NCBI RefSeq assembly: GCF_009729415.1 | Contig: NZ_MPKW01000003.1 | Location: forward strand, 62,001-126,000 | Origin: Mycolicibacterium sp. CBMA 234 | GTDB taxonomy: Bacteria > Actinomycetota > Actinomycetes > Mycobacteriales > Mycobacteriaceae | Length of the DNA stretch: 64,000 nucleotides | Direction: 5' to 3' | Part shown: positions 28,271 through 36,772 of the stretch, one piece after another | How the letters are laid out: every line of letters starts with the position of its first letter | How positions within the stretch are numbered: position 1 is the first letter of the stretch | Position numbers and translations under genes: made by a program | The notes under the pieces: model-generated | What the model was told of the DNA's origin: nothing | Databases searched by the model: none | Seen by the model: only the letters and a program-made list of their open reading frames with translations

Positions 28271-29539
28271 GTGAAATTGGTGCTGGCAAGCTACGGCGGG
28301 CGTGGCGATGTCGAGCCCGCCGTCGTCGTGGGCCGCGAATTGCAGCGCCGCGGCCACGACGTGCGCATGGTGGTTCCGCCCAACCTCGTCGGCTTCGTCG
28401 CGGCCGCCGGCCTGGCGGCGAGCGCCTACGGTCTGGATTCGACGCCGATTCTGGATCTGCAGCGCGAGTACTTCACCTGCTACTCCCGCACGCCCTGGAA
28501 GGTCAAGGAGCTCAGGCGGATGGCGCGCGAAACCGAGCAGTTCGCGGCCGAATGCTGGACCGATATGACGACGACGTTAGCCGCCGAAGCTGCCGGCGCG
28601 GACCTACTGCTGACCGGTCTGATTTTCGAGCAGCCCGCTGCCAATGTTGCGGAGTACCACGACATTCCGCTGGCCACGCTGCACTACTTCCCGGTTCGTG
28701 CGCACGGGCAGATGCTGCCGTTCGTGCCGGCCCTGGTGAGTCGCACGGCCATGACTGCCAACGACTGGCTGGCGTGGCGGGGGACGAAAGACGACGAGGA
28801 CGCGCAGCGGCGCATGCTGGGCCTGCCGAAGGCGACGGGCCCGGCGCCGCGTCGGATCGCCGAACGCGGCTCCCTGGAAATTCAGGCCTACGATCAGTTG
28901 TGCTTTCCCGGCCTCGCCACTGAATGGTCGAAATGGGATGGCCACCGGCCCTTTGTCGGAGCGTTGGCCATGGCGTCGCCGACCGGGGCCGACGTCGATG
29001 CGGCGGCGTGGATCGCCGATGGCACGCCGCCGATCTTCTTCGGGTTCGGCAGTGTCCCGATCGGATCTCCGGCTGAGACCATTGCCATGATCGGCGCCGC
29101 CTGCGAGCAATTGGGTGAGCGAGCCATGGTGGGGGCCGGCGGGACCGATTTCAGCAATGTTCCCCAGCTGGATCACGTGAAGGTGGTCGGCCAGGTGAAT
29201 TACGCGACGATCTTCCCGGGCTGTCGCGCCGTGGTTCACCACGGCGGCGCGGGCACCCTTGCCGCCTGTCTGCGGGCCGGCGTCCCGCAGCTGGTGCTCT
29301 GGACCTTACCGGATCAACCGTTCTTCGCGGCCCAGCTCAAACGGCTCAAAGTTGGTGCTGGACGGCGCTTTTCGACGACAACCGAGAAGACGCTCGTGGC
29401 AGATCTGCGCCGGATCCTGGCTCCGCGGTTTCGCATCCGGGCGCGTGAACTCGCACCGCAGATCACCAAGCCCGCCGAGAGCGCAGTGGCGGCCGCCGAT
29501 CTGGTCGAAGACTTCGCGCGGCTCAAACGGGTTGGCTGA
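28271..29539 (+). CDS. GPL-type GT1 glycosyltransferase (Gtf)
   Basis: The 422-residue GT1 enzyme starts MKLVLASYGGRGDVEPAVVVG and has the donor-site motif FPGCRAVVHHGGAGTLAACL. It is closely related to the Gtfs at 21983 and 43780; all three share PPIFFGFGSxPxxSPAxTIAM. It transfers an activated 6-deoxyhexose or related sugar to the lipopeptide or to a previous sugar. Start GTG at 28271 gives the conserved N-terminal beta strand; the open frame extends upstream but only through non-family residues and the divergent promoter region. It is convergent with the CmcI-type methyltransferase. Confidence 0.9.
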   Translation: MKLVLASYGGRGDVEPAVVVGRELQRRGHDVRMVVPPNLVGFVAAAGLAASAYGLDSTPILDLQREYFTCYSRTPWKVKELRRMARETEQFAAECWTDMTTTLAAEAAGADLLLTGLIFEQPAANVAEYHDIPLATLHYFPVRAHGQMLPFVPALVSRTAMTANDWLAWRGTKDDEDAQRRMLGLPKATGPAPRRIAERGSLEIQAYDQLCFPGLATEWSKWDGHRPFVGALAMASPTGADVDAAAWIADGTPPIFFGFGSVPIGSPAETIAMIGAACEQLGERAMVGAGGTDFSNVPQLDHVKVVGQVNYATIFPGCRAVVHHGGAGTLAACLRAGVPQLVLWTLPDQPFFAAQLKRLKVGAGRRFSTTTEKTLVADLRRILAPRFRIRARELAPQITKPAESAVAAADLVEDFARLKRVG

Positions 29540-29569
29540 CCGGCGACAGTCACCGGCCCGTGTTGCGGG

Positions 29570-30325
29570 TCAGTTGCGGATCAGGAATCCGTTGGGCGCG
29601 AATGTGAACCCGAATTTGTTCTCTTGCGCCACGTCATGCGTGTAGTCATCGGGGAATTTCTGCTCGTACGCCTCGATGGCCTCGTACGGGCCCGGGCCCC
29701 AGCCGGGCAGGACGGGGTGCCCGTTGACGGTGGAGTCCTCCACCAACAGGTAGTCGCCGGACGAGAGCAAAGGCCGCAGGAGGTTCATCTCGGCGAGCAC
29801 GTGCTCCATCGAATGGTTGCTGTCCAGGATGGCAAAGATTTTGCCGGGGAATTCTTCTTTGAGTCGTTGAATCTGTTCGACAATGGCTGGGGCTATTGAC
29901 GAGGATTCCACGAAAAGGATATCGGGATCGAGGCGTGCCGATGAATCGAGATTTTTGTGGCTGATATCTACTGACAGCACCTTGAATGGATGGCCGATTC
30001 GCTTCATGATGGTGGAGAAGAATAATGCCGAGCCGCCCTGATTCGTGCCGAACTCGATGACCAGGGAAGGCTTCAAATCGAACAGTATTTCTTGGTAGTT
30101 CCACATATCGCTGACCGATTTCCAGGTGGTTACGCCCATCCACCGGGTTTTCTGCCAGACGAACGTGTTGTAGTACCACTTGTGGTATTCCTCGGGTTCT
30201 GATCCCGTCGATTGGTAGAACGCAATCGAGGCGGCGGAATTGATGAGTCGCCGGAAAGAGCTGAATGTTGCTGCGGCAACTCCCGCCATTGTTTTGTTTT
30301 CAATACTTTCGCGTTTCAGTACCAT
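29570..30325 (-). CDS. CmcI-type rhamnosyl O-methyltransferase
   Basis: The 251-residue protein of the CmcI/cephalosporin-hydroxylase family includes the mycobacterial rhamnosyl O-methyltransferases (Rmt2-4, Rv2959c type). It has the SAM-binding motif LVIEFGTNQGGSALFF, the metal/base motif AILDSNHSMEHVLAE and GDYLLVEDS. It should methylate a rhamnose or deoxyhexose hydroxyl of the glycolipid. The 5' two thirds has clearly lower GC than its neighbours and many A/T-ending codons, which suggests separate acquisition. It is convergent with gtf and divergent from the nucleotide-sugar dehydrogenase. Confidence 0.87.
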   Translation of the reverse strand: MVLKRESIENKTMAGVAAATFSSFRRLINSAASIAFYQSTGSEPEEYHKWYYNTFVWQKTRWMGVTTWKSVSDMWNYQEILFDLKPSLVIEFGTNQGGSALFFSTIMKRIGHPFKVLSVDISHKNLDSSARLDPDILFVESSSIAPAIVEQIQRLKEEFPGKIFAILDSNHSMEHVLAEMNLLRPLLSSGDYLLVEDSTVNGHPVLPGWGPGPYEAIEAYEQKFPDDYTHDVAQENKFGFTFAPNGFLIRN

Positions 30326-30484
30326 TTGTGCTCCCGCCCTGCGTCATGTTGGTGCCGTTGCATCGCGGCACGCTAGCAGTAGATGCCGTGCCGGGTTGGG
30401 CATATTGCGGAACAAGTTTCGGGATGCCGAGGCGGCCGGGGGACCCGCTCACCGCCATCATCCGTTGTCCGAAACCCCAGATTT

Positions 30485-30500
30485 TTGACGCACACGTTGA
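30485..30500. promoter_or_regulatory. Cluster palindrome copy 5 (methyltransferase/dehydrogenase divergent region)
   Basis: TTGACG-CACA-CGTTGA matches the full left arm and four of six right-arm positions. It sits in the 264-bp divergent region, 90 bp before the dehydrogenase start. Confidence 0.42.
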
Positions 30501-30589
30501 TTAGACTCGCGAGCGATGGATGGCCCGGCTTGAGGCCATCGGTGTCCGATTCGGACCACGTGCAGAGCACCTGAAAGGCTGGAATCGCC

Positions 30590-31972
30590 ATGGCTAGAGG
30601 CGCGTTCGGGCGCAGCGATGTGGAGGTCGATCTGCTGGTCCGCGGCATGCGATCAGGGATCGCGGTGGTCGGCTTCGGCTATATCGGCACCGTGATCGGT
30701 GCGGTTCTGGCTGATCGCGGGTGGCCCGTCACCGGGATCGACGTGCGGCAAAGCGTCGTCGACGACATCAACCAGGGCAGAACCTCGGTTGCTGAACCGG
30801 GCCTCGGCGAACTGGTCGCCTACAACGTGCGGATCGGTCGACTGCGCGCCACCACCGATTTCGGCGCCATCGCGGACAACGATTTCGTCATCGTGAACGT
30901 CGGTACGCCACTGGGACCGGACTACGAGCCCATTGTCGACGACATCAAGGCCGCGGCGCAGGCACTGGGTGAGCACTTGCAGCCGGGCCACGTCGTCATT
31001 CTCAAGAGCACGGTGCCGCCCGACACCACCGAAACCCTGGTCCGGCCGATCCTTGAAGAGGTTTCCGGGCTGCGTGCCGGGGTCGACTTCGGCCTTGCGT
31101 TTTGTCCCGAGCGGCTCGCCGAAGGCCAAGCGATCCATGAACTGACGTCGATACCCGTGGTGGTCGGCGCTGTCGATGAGCGCAGCGCCCGCGCCTGCGC
31201 CACGCTGTGGCGGCACGCCTTGGGGGTGGATTCGGTCATTGTCGAGGATCCGCGGACCGCCGAGATGGTCAAGCTCGCGGACAACCTCTGGGTGGATCTC
31301 AACGTGGCGCTGGCGAACGAACTGGCCAAGATTTGTGACCGGCTGGATATGGACGCCCTGCAAGTCATCGAGGCGGCCAACACCATGCCGAAGGGTGGGA
31401 ACCCGGTCAACATTCTGCGGCCGAGCATGGGGGTCGGCGGCTACTGCCTGACCAAGGACCCCTGGTTCGTCAATCACCTGGGCGAGTCCGTCGGGCTGGA
31501 GCTATCCATCCCGCGGACCTCGAGGACCGTCAACGACACGATGCCCGAATACACCTATGGGCTGCTCACCCAGTTGCTCGCCGACCGGGGCAAGGCAATC
31601 GAAACCAGCAAGATCGCGGTTTTGGGTATCGCGTTCAAGAACAACACCGGCGACTGTCGGTTGACCCCCACCAAGTATGTCCTGGAGCTGCTGGAGAAGT
31701 CCGGCTGCCTGATTTCGGTGCACGATCCGTGGGTGTCGGACGACGAAGCTCAGTCGGTGACGACGGTCCCGTTGACCCCCGATATCGACTCGGCGGTCAA
31801 GGATGCCGACGCCCTGGTCGTGCTGGCCGGCCACCGCGAGTTTCATCACGTCCCGCTGGCGCACCTCGCCGGCCTGGCGACGGGTGGTTGCGTGTTTCTT
31901 GATGGACGCAACAGCTTCGATCCTGCGGCGGTCAACGCGGCCGGCTTCGTCTACAAAGGGATCGGCCGGTAG
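30590..31972 (+). CDS. UDP-glucose/UDP-ManNAc/GDP-mannose 6-dehydrogenase family protein
   Basis: The 460-residue nucleotide-sugar dehydrogenase has the Rossmann motif IAVVGFGYIGTVIGAVLA, central VILKSTVPPDTTE and LAFCPERLAEG, and the catalytic Cys in GVGGYCLTKDPWF. The C-terminal domain has AFKNNTGDCRLTPT. It oxidises the C6 hydroxyl of an NDP-sugar to a uronic acid in two NAD-dependent steps. FCPERLAEG is most like WecC/UDP-ManNAc dehydrogenase, but substrate cannot be fixed. It is followed 47 bp later by an SDR enzyme, so the product is probably decarboxylated or epimerised. ATG 30590 is used; an internal ATG at 30647 is possible. Confidence 0.85.
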   Translation: MARGAFGRSDVEVDLLVRGMRSGIAVVGFGYIGTVIGAVLADRGWPVTGIDVRQSVVDDINQGRTSVAEPGLGELVAYNVRIGRLRATTDFGAIADNDFVIVNVGTPLGPDYEPIVDDIKAAAQALGEHLQPGHVVILKSTVPPDTTETLVRPILEEVSGLRAGVDFGLAFCPERLAEGQAIHELTSIPVVVGAVDERSARACATLWRHALGVDSVIVEDPRTAEMVKLADNLWVDLNVALANELAKICDRLDMDALQVIEAANTMPKGGNPVNILRPSMGVGGYCLTKDPWFVNHLGESVGLELSIPRTSRTVNDTMPEYTYGLLTQLLADRGKAIETSKIAVLGIAFKNNTGDCRLTPTKYVLELLEKSGCLISVHDPWVSDDEAQSVTTVPLTPDIDSAVKDADALVVLAGHREFHHVPLAHLAGLATGGCVFLDGRNSFDPAAVNAAGFVYKGIGR

Positions 31973-32019
31973 CGGTCGGCACGCGCGCTCTGACTGCTGC
32001 CTGAAATGAAAGAGTGAAG

Positions 32020-33000
32020 ATGGCCAATGTTGTTGTGACCGGAGGCTACGGCTTCATTGGCACACACCTGGTGTCCGCGTTGCTGGACCGGGGCGATTCG
32101 GTCACGGTTTTCGACTTCGCCAGGAACACCCGCGATACCAGCATCGACTTCGAACGGCGTCCTGAATTCCGGTTCGTACCAGGCGATGTCACTGACACCT
32201 GCGCGATGGAGCAAGTGTTGACAGCCGACGTCGACACCGTCTTCCATCTGGCCGCGGTCGTCGGTGTCGAGAACTACATGAAAGATCCGCTACGGGTTCT
32301 CGATGTTAATGTGATCGGTACACGGAACGTCCTCGAACTGAGTCTTCGGCATGGCATCCGAGTGGTGTTCGCCAGTACCTCTGAGGTGTTCGGCAAGAAT
32401 CCGAATCCGCCGTGGGCCGAGGACGACGACCGAGTTCTGGGCTCGACGAAGACCGCGCGGTGGAGCTACAGCACCAGCAAAGGGATGGCCGAGCACCTCG
32501 TCTTCGCGATGCATGCTGCCCACGGACTGCCCGTGACGGTGGTCCGTTACTTCAACGTGTACGGGCCGCGACAGAATCCGATCTTCGTGATTTCTCAGAC
32601 CGTTCACCGAATACTCAACGGCCACAAGCCTTTGCTCTATGACACCGGCGACCAGACCCGGTGCTTCACCTACGTCGACGATGCCGTCGCCGGTACATTG
32701 CTGGCAGCCGACAGTACGGCGGCGATCGGCGAGGCCTTCAATGTCGGGAGCATGACCGAGACCTCGATGCGTGAAGCCATCGAGTTGGCGATCAAGATCG
32801 CGAGTGTGGACGGAGTGTTGGAGGCTGAATCCGTCAACACCGCAACCTGTTTCGGCGGTCGCTACGAGGACATCCCACGTCGCATCCCGGACTCGACCAA
32901 GGCGCAGCGCGAGCTTGGCTGGGCGCTGAAGGTCGACGTGGAGGAAGGGATTCGTCGCACCATCGAGTGGGCCAGAGCGAACCCGTGGTACCTCCAGTAA
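32020..33000 (+). CDS. Extended SDR NDP-sugar epimerase/decarboxylase
   Basis: This extended short-chain dehydrogenase of about 326 residues has VVTGGYGFIGTHLV for NAD binding, ASTSEVFG for the catalytic Ser/Thr, and SYSTSKGMAE for the Tyr-x-x-x-Lys. A VRYFNVYGPRQ substrate loop follows. STSEVFG with RQNP resembles UDP-glucuronate decarboxylase/epimerase types, which fits the preceding 6-dehydrogenase. ATG at 32020 is preferred because GAAAGAG lies six bases upstream; a GTG six bases earlier is also open. It ends at a very long hairpin terminator. Confidence 0.83.
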   Translation: MANVVVTGGYGFIGTHLVSALLDRGDSVTVFDFARNTRDTSIDFERRPEFRFVPGDVTDTCAMEQVLTADVDTVFHLAAVVGVENYMKDPLRVLDVNVIGTRNVLELSLRHGIRVVFASTSEVFGKNPNPPWAEDDDRVLGSTKTARWSYSTSKGMAEHLVFAMHAAHGLPVTVVRYFNVYGPRQNPIFVISQTVHRILNGHKPLLYDTGDQTRCFTYVDDAVAGTLLAADSTAAIGEAFNVGSMTETSMREAIELAIKIASVDGVLEAESVNTATCFGGRYEDIPRRIPDSTKAQRELGWALKVDVEEGIRRTIEWARANPWYLQ

Positions 33001-33008
33001 CCGGAGTG

Positions 33009-33075
33009 GACGCCGAAAGGCCAGTTATTGCACGCTTTTTCATCGATCGCGTGCGATAACTGGCCCGTCGGCGTC
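33009..33075. terminator. 67-bp near-perfect hairpin between convergent genes
   Basis: GACGCCGA (33009-33016) and GGCCAGTTATTGCACGC (33019-33035) pair with GCGTGCGATAACTGGCC (33049-33065) and TCGGCGTC (33068-33075). Interruptions are one AA/CG internal loop and one G-T wobble. The loop is 13 nt and begins with five T. It lies 9 bp after the SDR stop and 10 bp from the convergent ABC permease stop, so it can end both transcripts. Confidence 0.85.
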
Positions 33076-33084
33076 GGGGGTGCC

Positions 33085-33879
33085 TCAGTGTCCGGATTCG
33101 GCGGCGGCACGGTAACCACGGATTGCCACCGGAGCGATCACCGCAGCCAGTCCGACGGCCCACGCTGCGCAGATGAGAAACGGCTGAAGCACCGGGCCGC
33201 CTTCGGCGAGGCCCCGCATGACCTCGATCGTCGACGACATCGGCTGAAACCGGACCAGCGGCTGCACCCACGTGGGTAGCGCGTCGATGGGGGGAGCACC
33301 GGCGCTGGCGAACGCCATGCTGATGGCCGGCACCCCGAACCAGACAAGGACCGCACCGCGCTTGGAGCGCACCGCGATAGCGATGACCGCCATCGAGAAG
33401 ATCACCACCACCAGTACCGGTACCAGCATGAACGCGATAACGGCGAGCCAACTGCCGTCGAATCGAAGCCCTAGTCCGACCCCGACACACGTAATAACCA
33501 AGGAGCCGACCAGCGTCCGTGCGGCCTCGGCGAGTAACCGGCCGGTCAGGGCGCTGGCCCGGCGTACCGGCAGTAGCCAGAGCTGGCTGAGCAGGCCGCG
33601 GTCTCGTTCCAGAGGGATGCTCAGGCCGGCGGCAAGCGCGCCGAACATCGCACCGGCCACGGCGCACGCCGGCACCAGACCGTAGATGCTGTTCGAACCG
33701 GTCATCTGAAATATCGATTTGCCGACCAGAAGTTGATACATGATGAGCAGGAAGGTCGGCAGCAGCACGGCTTGGACCGTGACGGCAGGCCCCCGCCGCC
33801 AGTGGGTGAGCAGTTGGCCGGCGAACAACATGCTCTCGCGGGCCAGCGAACTGCGTGGTGCCGCATGCGTTTTGGTCAT
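33085..33879 (-). CDS. ABC-2 type exporter permease (DrrC-like)
   Basis: The 264-residue membrane protein has six predicted helices and the ABC-2 permease signature around SIPLERDRGLLSQLWLLPVRRASALTGRLLAEAARTLVGS. Together with the next permease and ATPase it forms a DrrABC-like exporter. Such transporters move PDIM and occur in the M. avium GPL region. Start: ATG at 33877-33879 overlaps the upstream permease stop by three bases, so the longer frame is rejected. It is the last gene of the operon and ends at the 33009 hairpin. Confidence 0.85.
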   Translation of the reverse strand: MTKTHAAPRSSLARESMLFAGQLLTHWRRGPAVTVQAVLLPTFLLIMYQLLVGKSIFQMTGSNSIYGLVPACAVAGAMFGALAAGLSIPLERDRGLLSQLWLLPVRRASALTGRLLAEAARTLVGSLVITCVGVGLGLRFDGSWLAVIAFMLVPVLVVVIFSMAVIAIAVRSKRGAVLVWFGVPAISMAFASAGAPPIDALPTWVQPLVRFQPMSSTIEVMRGLAEGGPVLQPFLICAAWAVGLAAVIAPVAIRGYRAAAESGH

Positions 33880-34628
33880 CGCATCCTCTGCGTCCGCACG
33901 GCCAATGCGCCGAATACCACCAGCAGCCCGAAGCACCATGCCGCACTGGCCGTCAGGTTGCCCGCAGCGATATGTCCGATGGAAAAGCCGCGCATGGTTT
34001 CCGTCAGCTGGGAGATCGGCTGGTACTGCACATACGGCTGTATCCAGTTGGGGAACGCGTCCGTGGGTGCCATCCCGGTAGACAACATGACCAGCAACAT
34101 TTGCGGAATCAACAGCACCTGGCTGGCGGCTCCGCTCTTCGCGATCACGGTTCCGGAGATTGCGGCACCGAGTGCGTCAGCGCCCAGCGAGAGGGCCAGC
34201 GTCAGCGTCAGGACAACAGCCACGAAGGCCGCCGAGTAGGTGAATCCGCCGGCGAAGCGGAAACCGAAGACGTAGCCGACGGCGAGCGCGGCAAGCAGGG
34301 CGATGACGCCCCGGAAGACGCAGTACAACATGCGGGCCACCAGCGGCGCGAGGGTGGAAATGGGCATGGTGCGCAGCCGAATCCCGAAGTCGGACCGTTG
34401 ATCTCGGGCGGCCCGGTCAACGCTCGCCAGTACGCCGAGCAACATCACCTGCAGGACGATCACGGGGAGAACGTACTGCGGGTAGCTCATCGCGCCGGTG
34501 TGGATTACCTTCCGCAACGCGAAATTGAAGACGATGAAATTGCCGGCGGCCGCCAGAACCGCGAACGGGAGATCCTCGCTCAGCTGACCGAGCACCATAC
34601 GTTCGGTGAGTGCTGAAACTGCCGTCAT
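33876..34628 (-). CDS. ABC-2 type exporter permease (DrrB-like)
   Basis: The permease of about 250 residues has the ABC-2 core RSDFGIRLRTMPISTLAPLVARMLY and six helices, with PQYVLPVIVLQVMLLGVL as helix 2. ATG at 34628 (MTAVSALTERMV) is chosen because it leaves 31 bp after the ATPase stop and matches the typical length; ATG at 34673 is an alternative that overlaps the ATPase gene. It pairs with the downstream permease to form the membrane channel of a lipid exporter. Confidence 0.82.
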   Translation of the reverse strand: MTAVSALTERMVLGQLSEDLPFAVLAAAGNFIVFNFALRKVIHTGAMSYPQYVLPVIVLQVMLLGVLASVDRAARDQRSDFGIRLRTMPISTLAPLVARMLYCVFRGVIALLAALAVGYVFGFRFAGGFTYSAAFVAVVLTLTLALSLGADALGAAISGTVIAKSGAASQVLLIPQMLLVMLSTGMAPTDAFPNWIQPYVQYQPISQLTETMRGFSIGHIAAGNLTASAAWCFGLLVVFGALAVRTQRMR

Positions 34629-34659
34629 GCGCGGTGCTGCTCTGCTGCTCGCTGCTCTG

Positions 34660-35589
34660 TCATGCCGTGACATTCCCTGTGAGGTGGAGGAAGGCTTCGT
34701 CGAGGGACGGCTTGCGCAGCGATATGTCGGCCAGCTCAACGCCGAGTTGATCGACGCGTCGAAACACTTCGCTGAGTGTGCCCACGCCATCGGGTGCCAG
34801 CACCGACACGGTGTTGGCCTCCTGATCCACTTGGGCGTCTTCTAGATCGGCCACCACCGCGAGGACGTTGGACAGCTGAGCTGGGTCGACGGGACTCACC
34901 GTGCAGTAGCTGAAACCCACGCGGCTTTTGAGGTCTTCAGCGGTGCCGGTGGCGATGACGCGCCCGCCGTCGATGAGCACGATGGAATCGGCAAGCAGGT
35001 CGGCCTCTTCGAGGTACTGCGTCGTGAGGAGGACGGTTACGCCCTGCGCCGACATCGTCGACACCAGGTCCCACACTTCGCGGCGGCTGCGGGGATCCAG
35101 TCCGGTTGTCGGCTCGTCCAGGAAGAGCACCTTCGGGGGAACCACCAGAGCGGCAGCGATGTCGATACGCCGCCGCATGCCAACGGAATAGGTGTCCACC
35201 CGGCGGTCGGCAGCGTGTGCCATGTCGAACTGCTCAATCAGTGCGTCGGCCCGGAGATGTGCATGTTTGCGCCGCATCCCCCGGAGTCGCGCGAACAACA
35301 CCAGGTTCTCCCGCCCGGTGAGTTGCCAGTCGAGCGCGGCCAGTTGGCCGATGGTCGCGATGCTTTCGCGTACCTGGGCAGGCCGCTCGACGACGTCGTA
35401 GCCGGCGACTATGGCGCGGCCGGTGGTGGGTCGCAGCAATGTCGACAGGATTTTCACCGTCGTCGTCTTGCCTGCGCCGTTGTGACCGAGGAGGCCGCAC
35501 ACCGACCCGGTGGGAACGAAAAAGCTCACGTCCTGCAACGCGTGTACGGACCCGTCGTACGTCTTGGCGACGCCATCTAGCTCGATCAC
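34660..35589 (-). CDS. ABC exporter ATPase (DrrA-like)
   Basis: The 309-residue ATPase has Walker A GLLGHNGAGKTTTVK, Q-loop GQLAAL, signature YSVGMRRRIDIAAAL, Walker B VLFLDEPTTGLD and a switch region TTQYLEEAD with Gln in the usual His position, as in other DrrA proteins. It powers the two downstream permeases. With MmpL4a/b also present, the cluster has two export systems; one may act at the inner membrane on an intermediate. It is first in the operon, and palindrome copy 6 lies 54 bp upstream. Confidence 0.9.
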   Translation of the reverse strand: MIELDGVAKTYDGSVHALQDVSFFVPTGSVCGLLGHNGAGKTTTVKILSTLLRPTTGRAIVAGYDVVERPAQVRESIATIGQLAALDWQLTGRENLVLFARLRGMRRKHAHLRADALIEQFDMAHAADRRVDTYSVGMRRRIDIAAALVVPPKVLFLDEPTTGLDPRSRREVWDLVSTMSAQGVTVLLTTQYLEEADLLADSIVLIDGGRVIATGTAEDLKSRVGFSYCTVSPVDPAQLSNVLAVVADLEDAQVDQEANTVSVLAPDGVGTLSEVFRRVDQLGVELADISLRKPSLDEAFLHLTGNVTA

Positions 35590-35642
35590 GGCTTGAAACT
35601 ACCGTGGGTATGGCGGCTTTCGGGGAGAGTTGGGCCAGAAAA

Positions 35643-35658
35643 TTGACGTTGTCGCAAT
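35643..35658. promoter_or_regulatory. Cluster palindrome copy 6 (upstream of the ABC operon)
   Basis: On the minus strand the site reads ATTGCG-ACAA-CGTCAA followed by TTTT, nearly identical to the mbtH and gtf copies. It lies 54 bp upstream of the ATPase start in a 94-bp intergenic region. Confidence 0.5.
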
Positions 35659-35683
35659 AATGTGTGAGCCCAGGTTGCGCGTG

Positions 35684-36748
35684 TCATTCGGGCTGTTCAC
35701 CGATCCAGTCGAGGAGTGCGCGCAAACCCTCTTCCAGCGCCCACTTGGGCCGCCAGCCGAGCTCATCGATTGCCGGGTCGATGTCGCAGCGTGCGGCGCG
35801 GACGTCGCCGTCGCGGAACTTTCCGACGACGACGGGTTCGGGGGCATCGCAGATGGCCGCCATCGCCCGCGCGAGCTCATGAATGGTGGTGGGTATTCCG
35901 GACCCGATGTCGACGCAGCGCGGCTGTGCGGCGGGTTCGGCGATGGCGGCGAACAGTGCCTCGACGATGTCGTCGATGTATACGAAGTCGCGCAGGATCC
36001 GGCCGTCTTCGTACACCTCCAACGCCTGGTTCGCTCGGGACATTCGGCCGAACAGCGCGACGATCCCCGTGTACGAATTCGTCAGCGACTGGCCCGGTCC
36101 GTAGACGTTCTGCAGCCGCAGCACGCTGAGTTTGGTGTCATGGGCGGCGGCCCAGGCGGCCAGCAGATGCTCTTGGGCGAGTTTGGTGGCGGCGTAAATG
36201 TTGGTGGGTCGCGCCTCGGTCACGCCGGCACAGCTCGGCAGCGGGACCGCGCTCTCGCCCGTGAGCCCTTGCGGATCCCAGATGCCAGCGGCCAGCTGGG
36301 CGTGACTACGTGGCCGCGGGTAGAAGACCTCGGTGCCGGCTTGCCAAGCGCCCTCACCGTATACAGCTCGGGACGATGCGAGGACGAGCTGGTCGGGTAC
36401 GTGCCCGCATCTGCTCAGAGCATCGAGAAGTTGGGTGGTCCCAACAACATTCACCGAACCGTGACGTGTCGCCTCTGAAAGTGACTGGGCGGTACCGGTT
36501 TCGGCGGCGAGATGAACGATCTGGGCTGGCCGAAACAGCCGGAGTACGGCGTCCAGGTCGGGCCCGTGAGTGACGTCACCGGTGAACAGCCGCACGGCCG
36601 GAGGCAGGTCGATGGTCGCGTGTGCGCCGTGCACCTGTGGGTGCAGGATGTCCACCACAGCGACGTCGTAACCGGCTTCGACCAGCCGGCGGGCGAGCGC
36701 GGAGCCGATGAATCCCGCTCCGCCAGTGATGAGTACGGATGTAGACAA
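35684..36748 (-). CDS. Extended SDR NDP-sugar epimerase/reductase
   Basis: The 354-residue protein starts STSVLITGGAGFIGSALARR and has the SDR motifs ASSRAVYGEG and NIYAATKLAQEHL (Tyr-x-x-x-Lys), plus RLQNVYGPGQSL. It belongs to the NDP-sugar epimerase/dehydratase/reductase family. GPL loci carry a comparable enzyme for dTDP-6-deoxytalose, but the reaction here is not determinable. The start is TTG at 36748 with AGGAGG ten bases upstream. It is the last gene of a five-gene minus operon starting at the diiron protein. Confidence 0.8.
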   Translation of the reverse strand: MSTSVLITGGAGFIGSALARRLVEAGYDVAVVDILHPQVHGAHATIDLPPAVRLFTGDVTHGPDLDAVLRLFRPAQIVHLAAETGTAQSLSEATRHGSVNVVGTTQLLDALSRCGHVPDQLVLASSRAVYGEGAWQAGTEVFYPRPRSHAQLAAGIWDPQGLTGESAVPLPSCAGVTEARPTNIYAATKLAQEHLLAAWAAAHDTKLSVLRLQNVYGPGQSLTNSYTGIVALFGRMSRANQALEVYEDGRILRDFVYIDDIVEALFAAIAEPAAQPRCVDIGSGIPTTIHELARAMAAICDAPEPVVVGKFRDGDVRAARCDIDPAIDELGWRPKWALEEGLRALLDWIGEQPE

Positions 36749-36772
36749 AGGGGTGATGCCTCCTGTTTTGGT

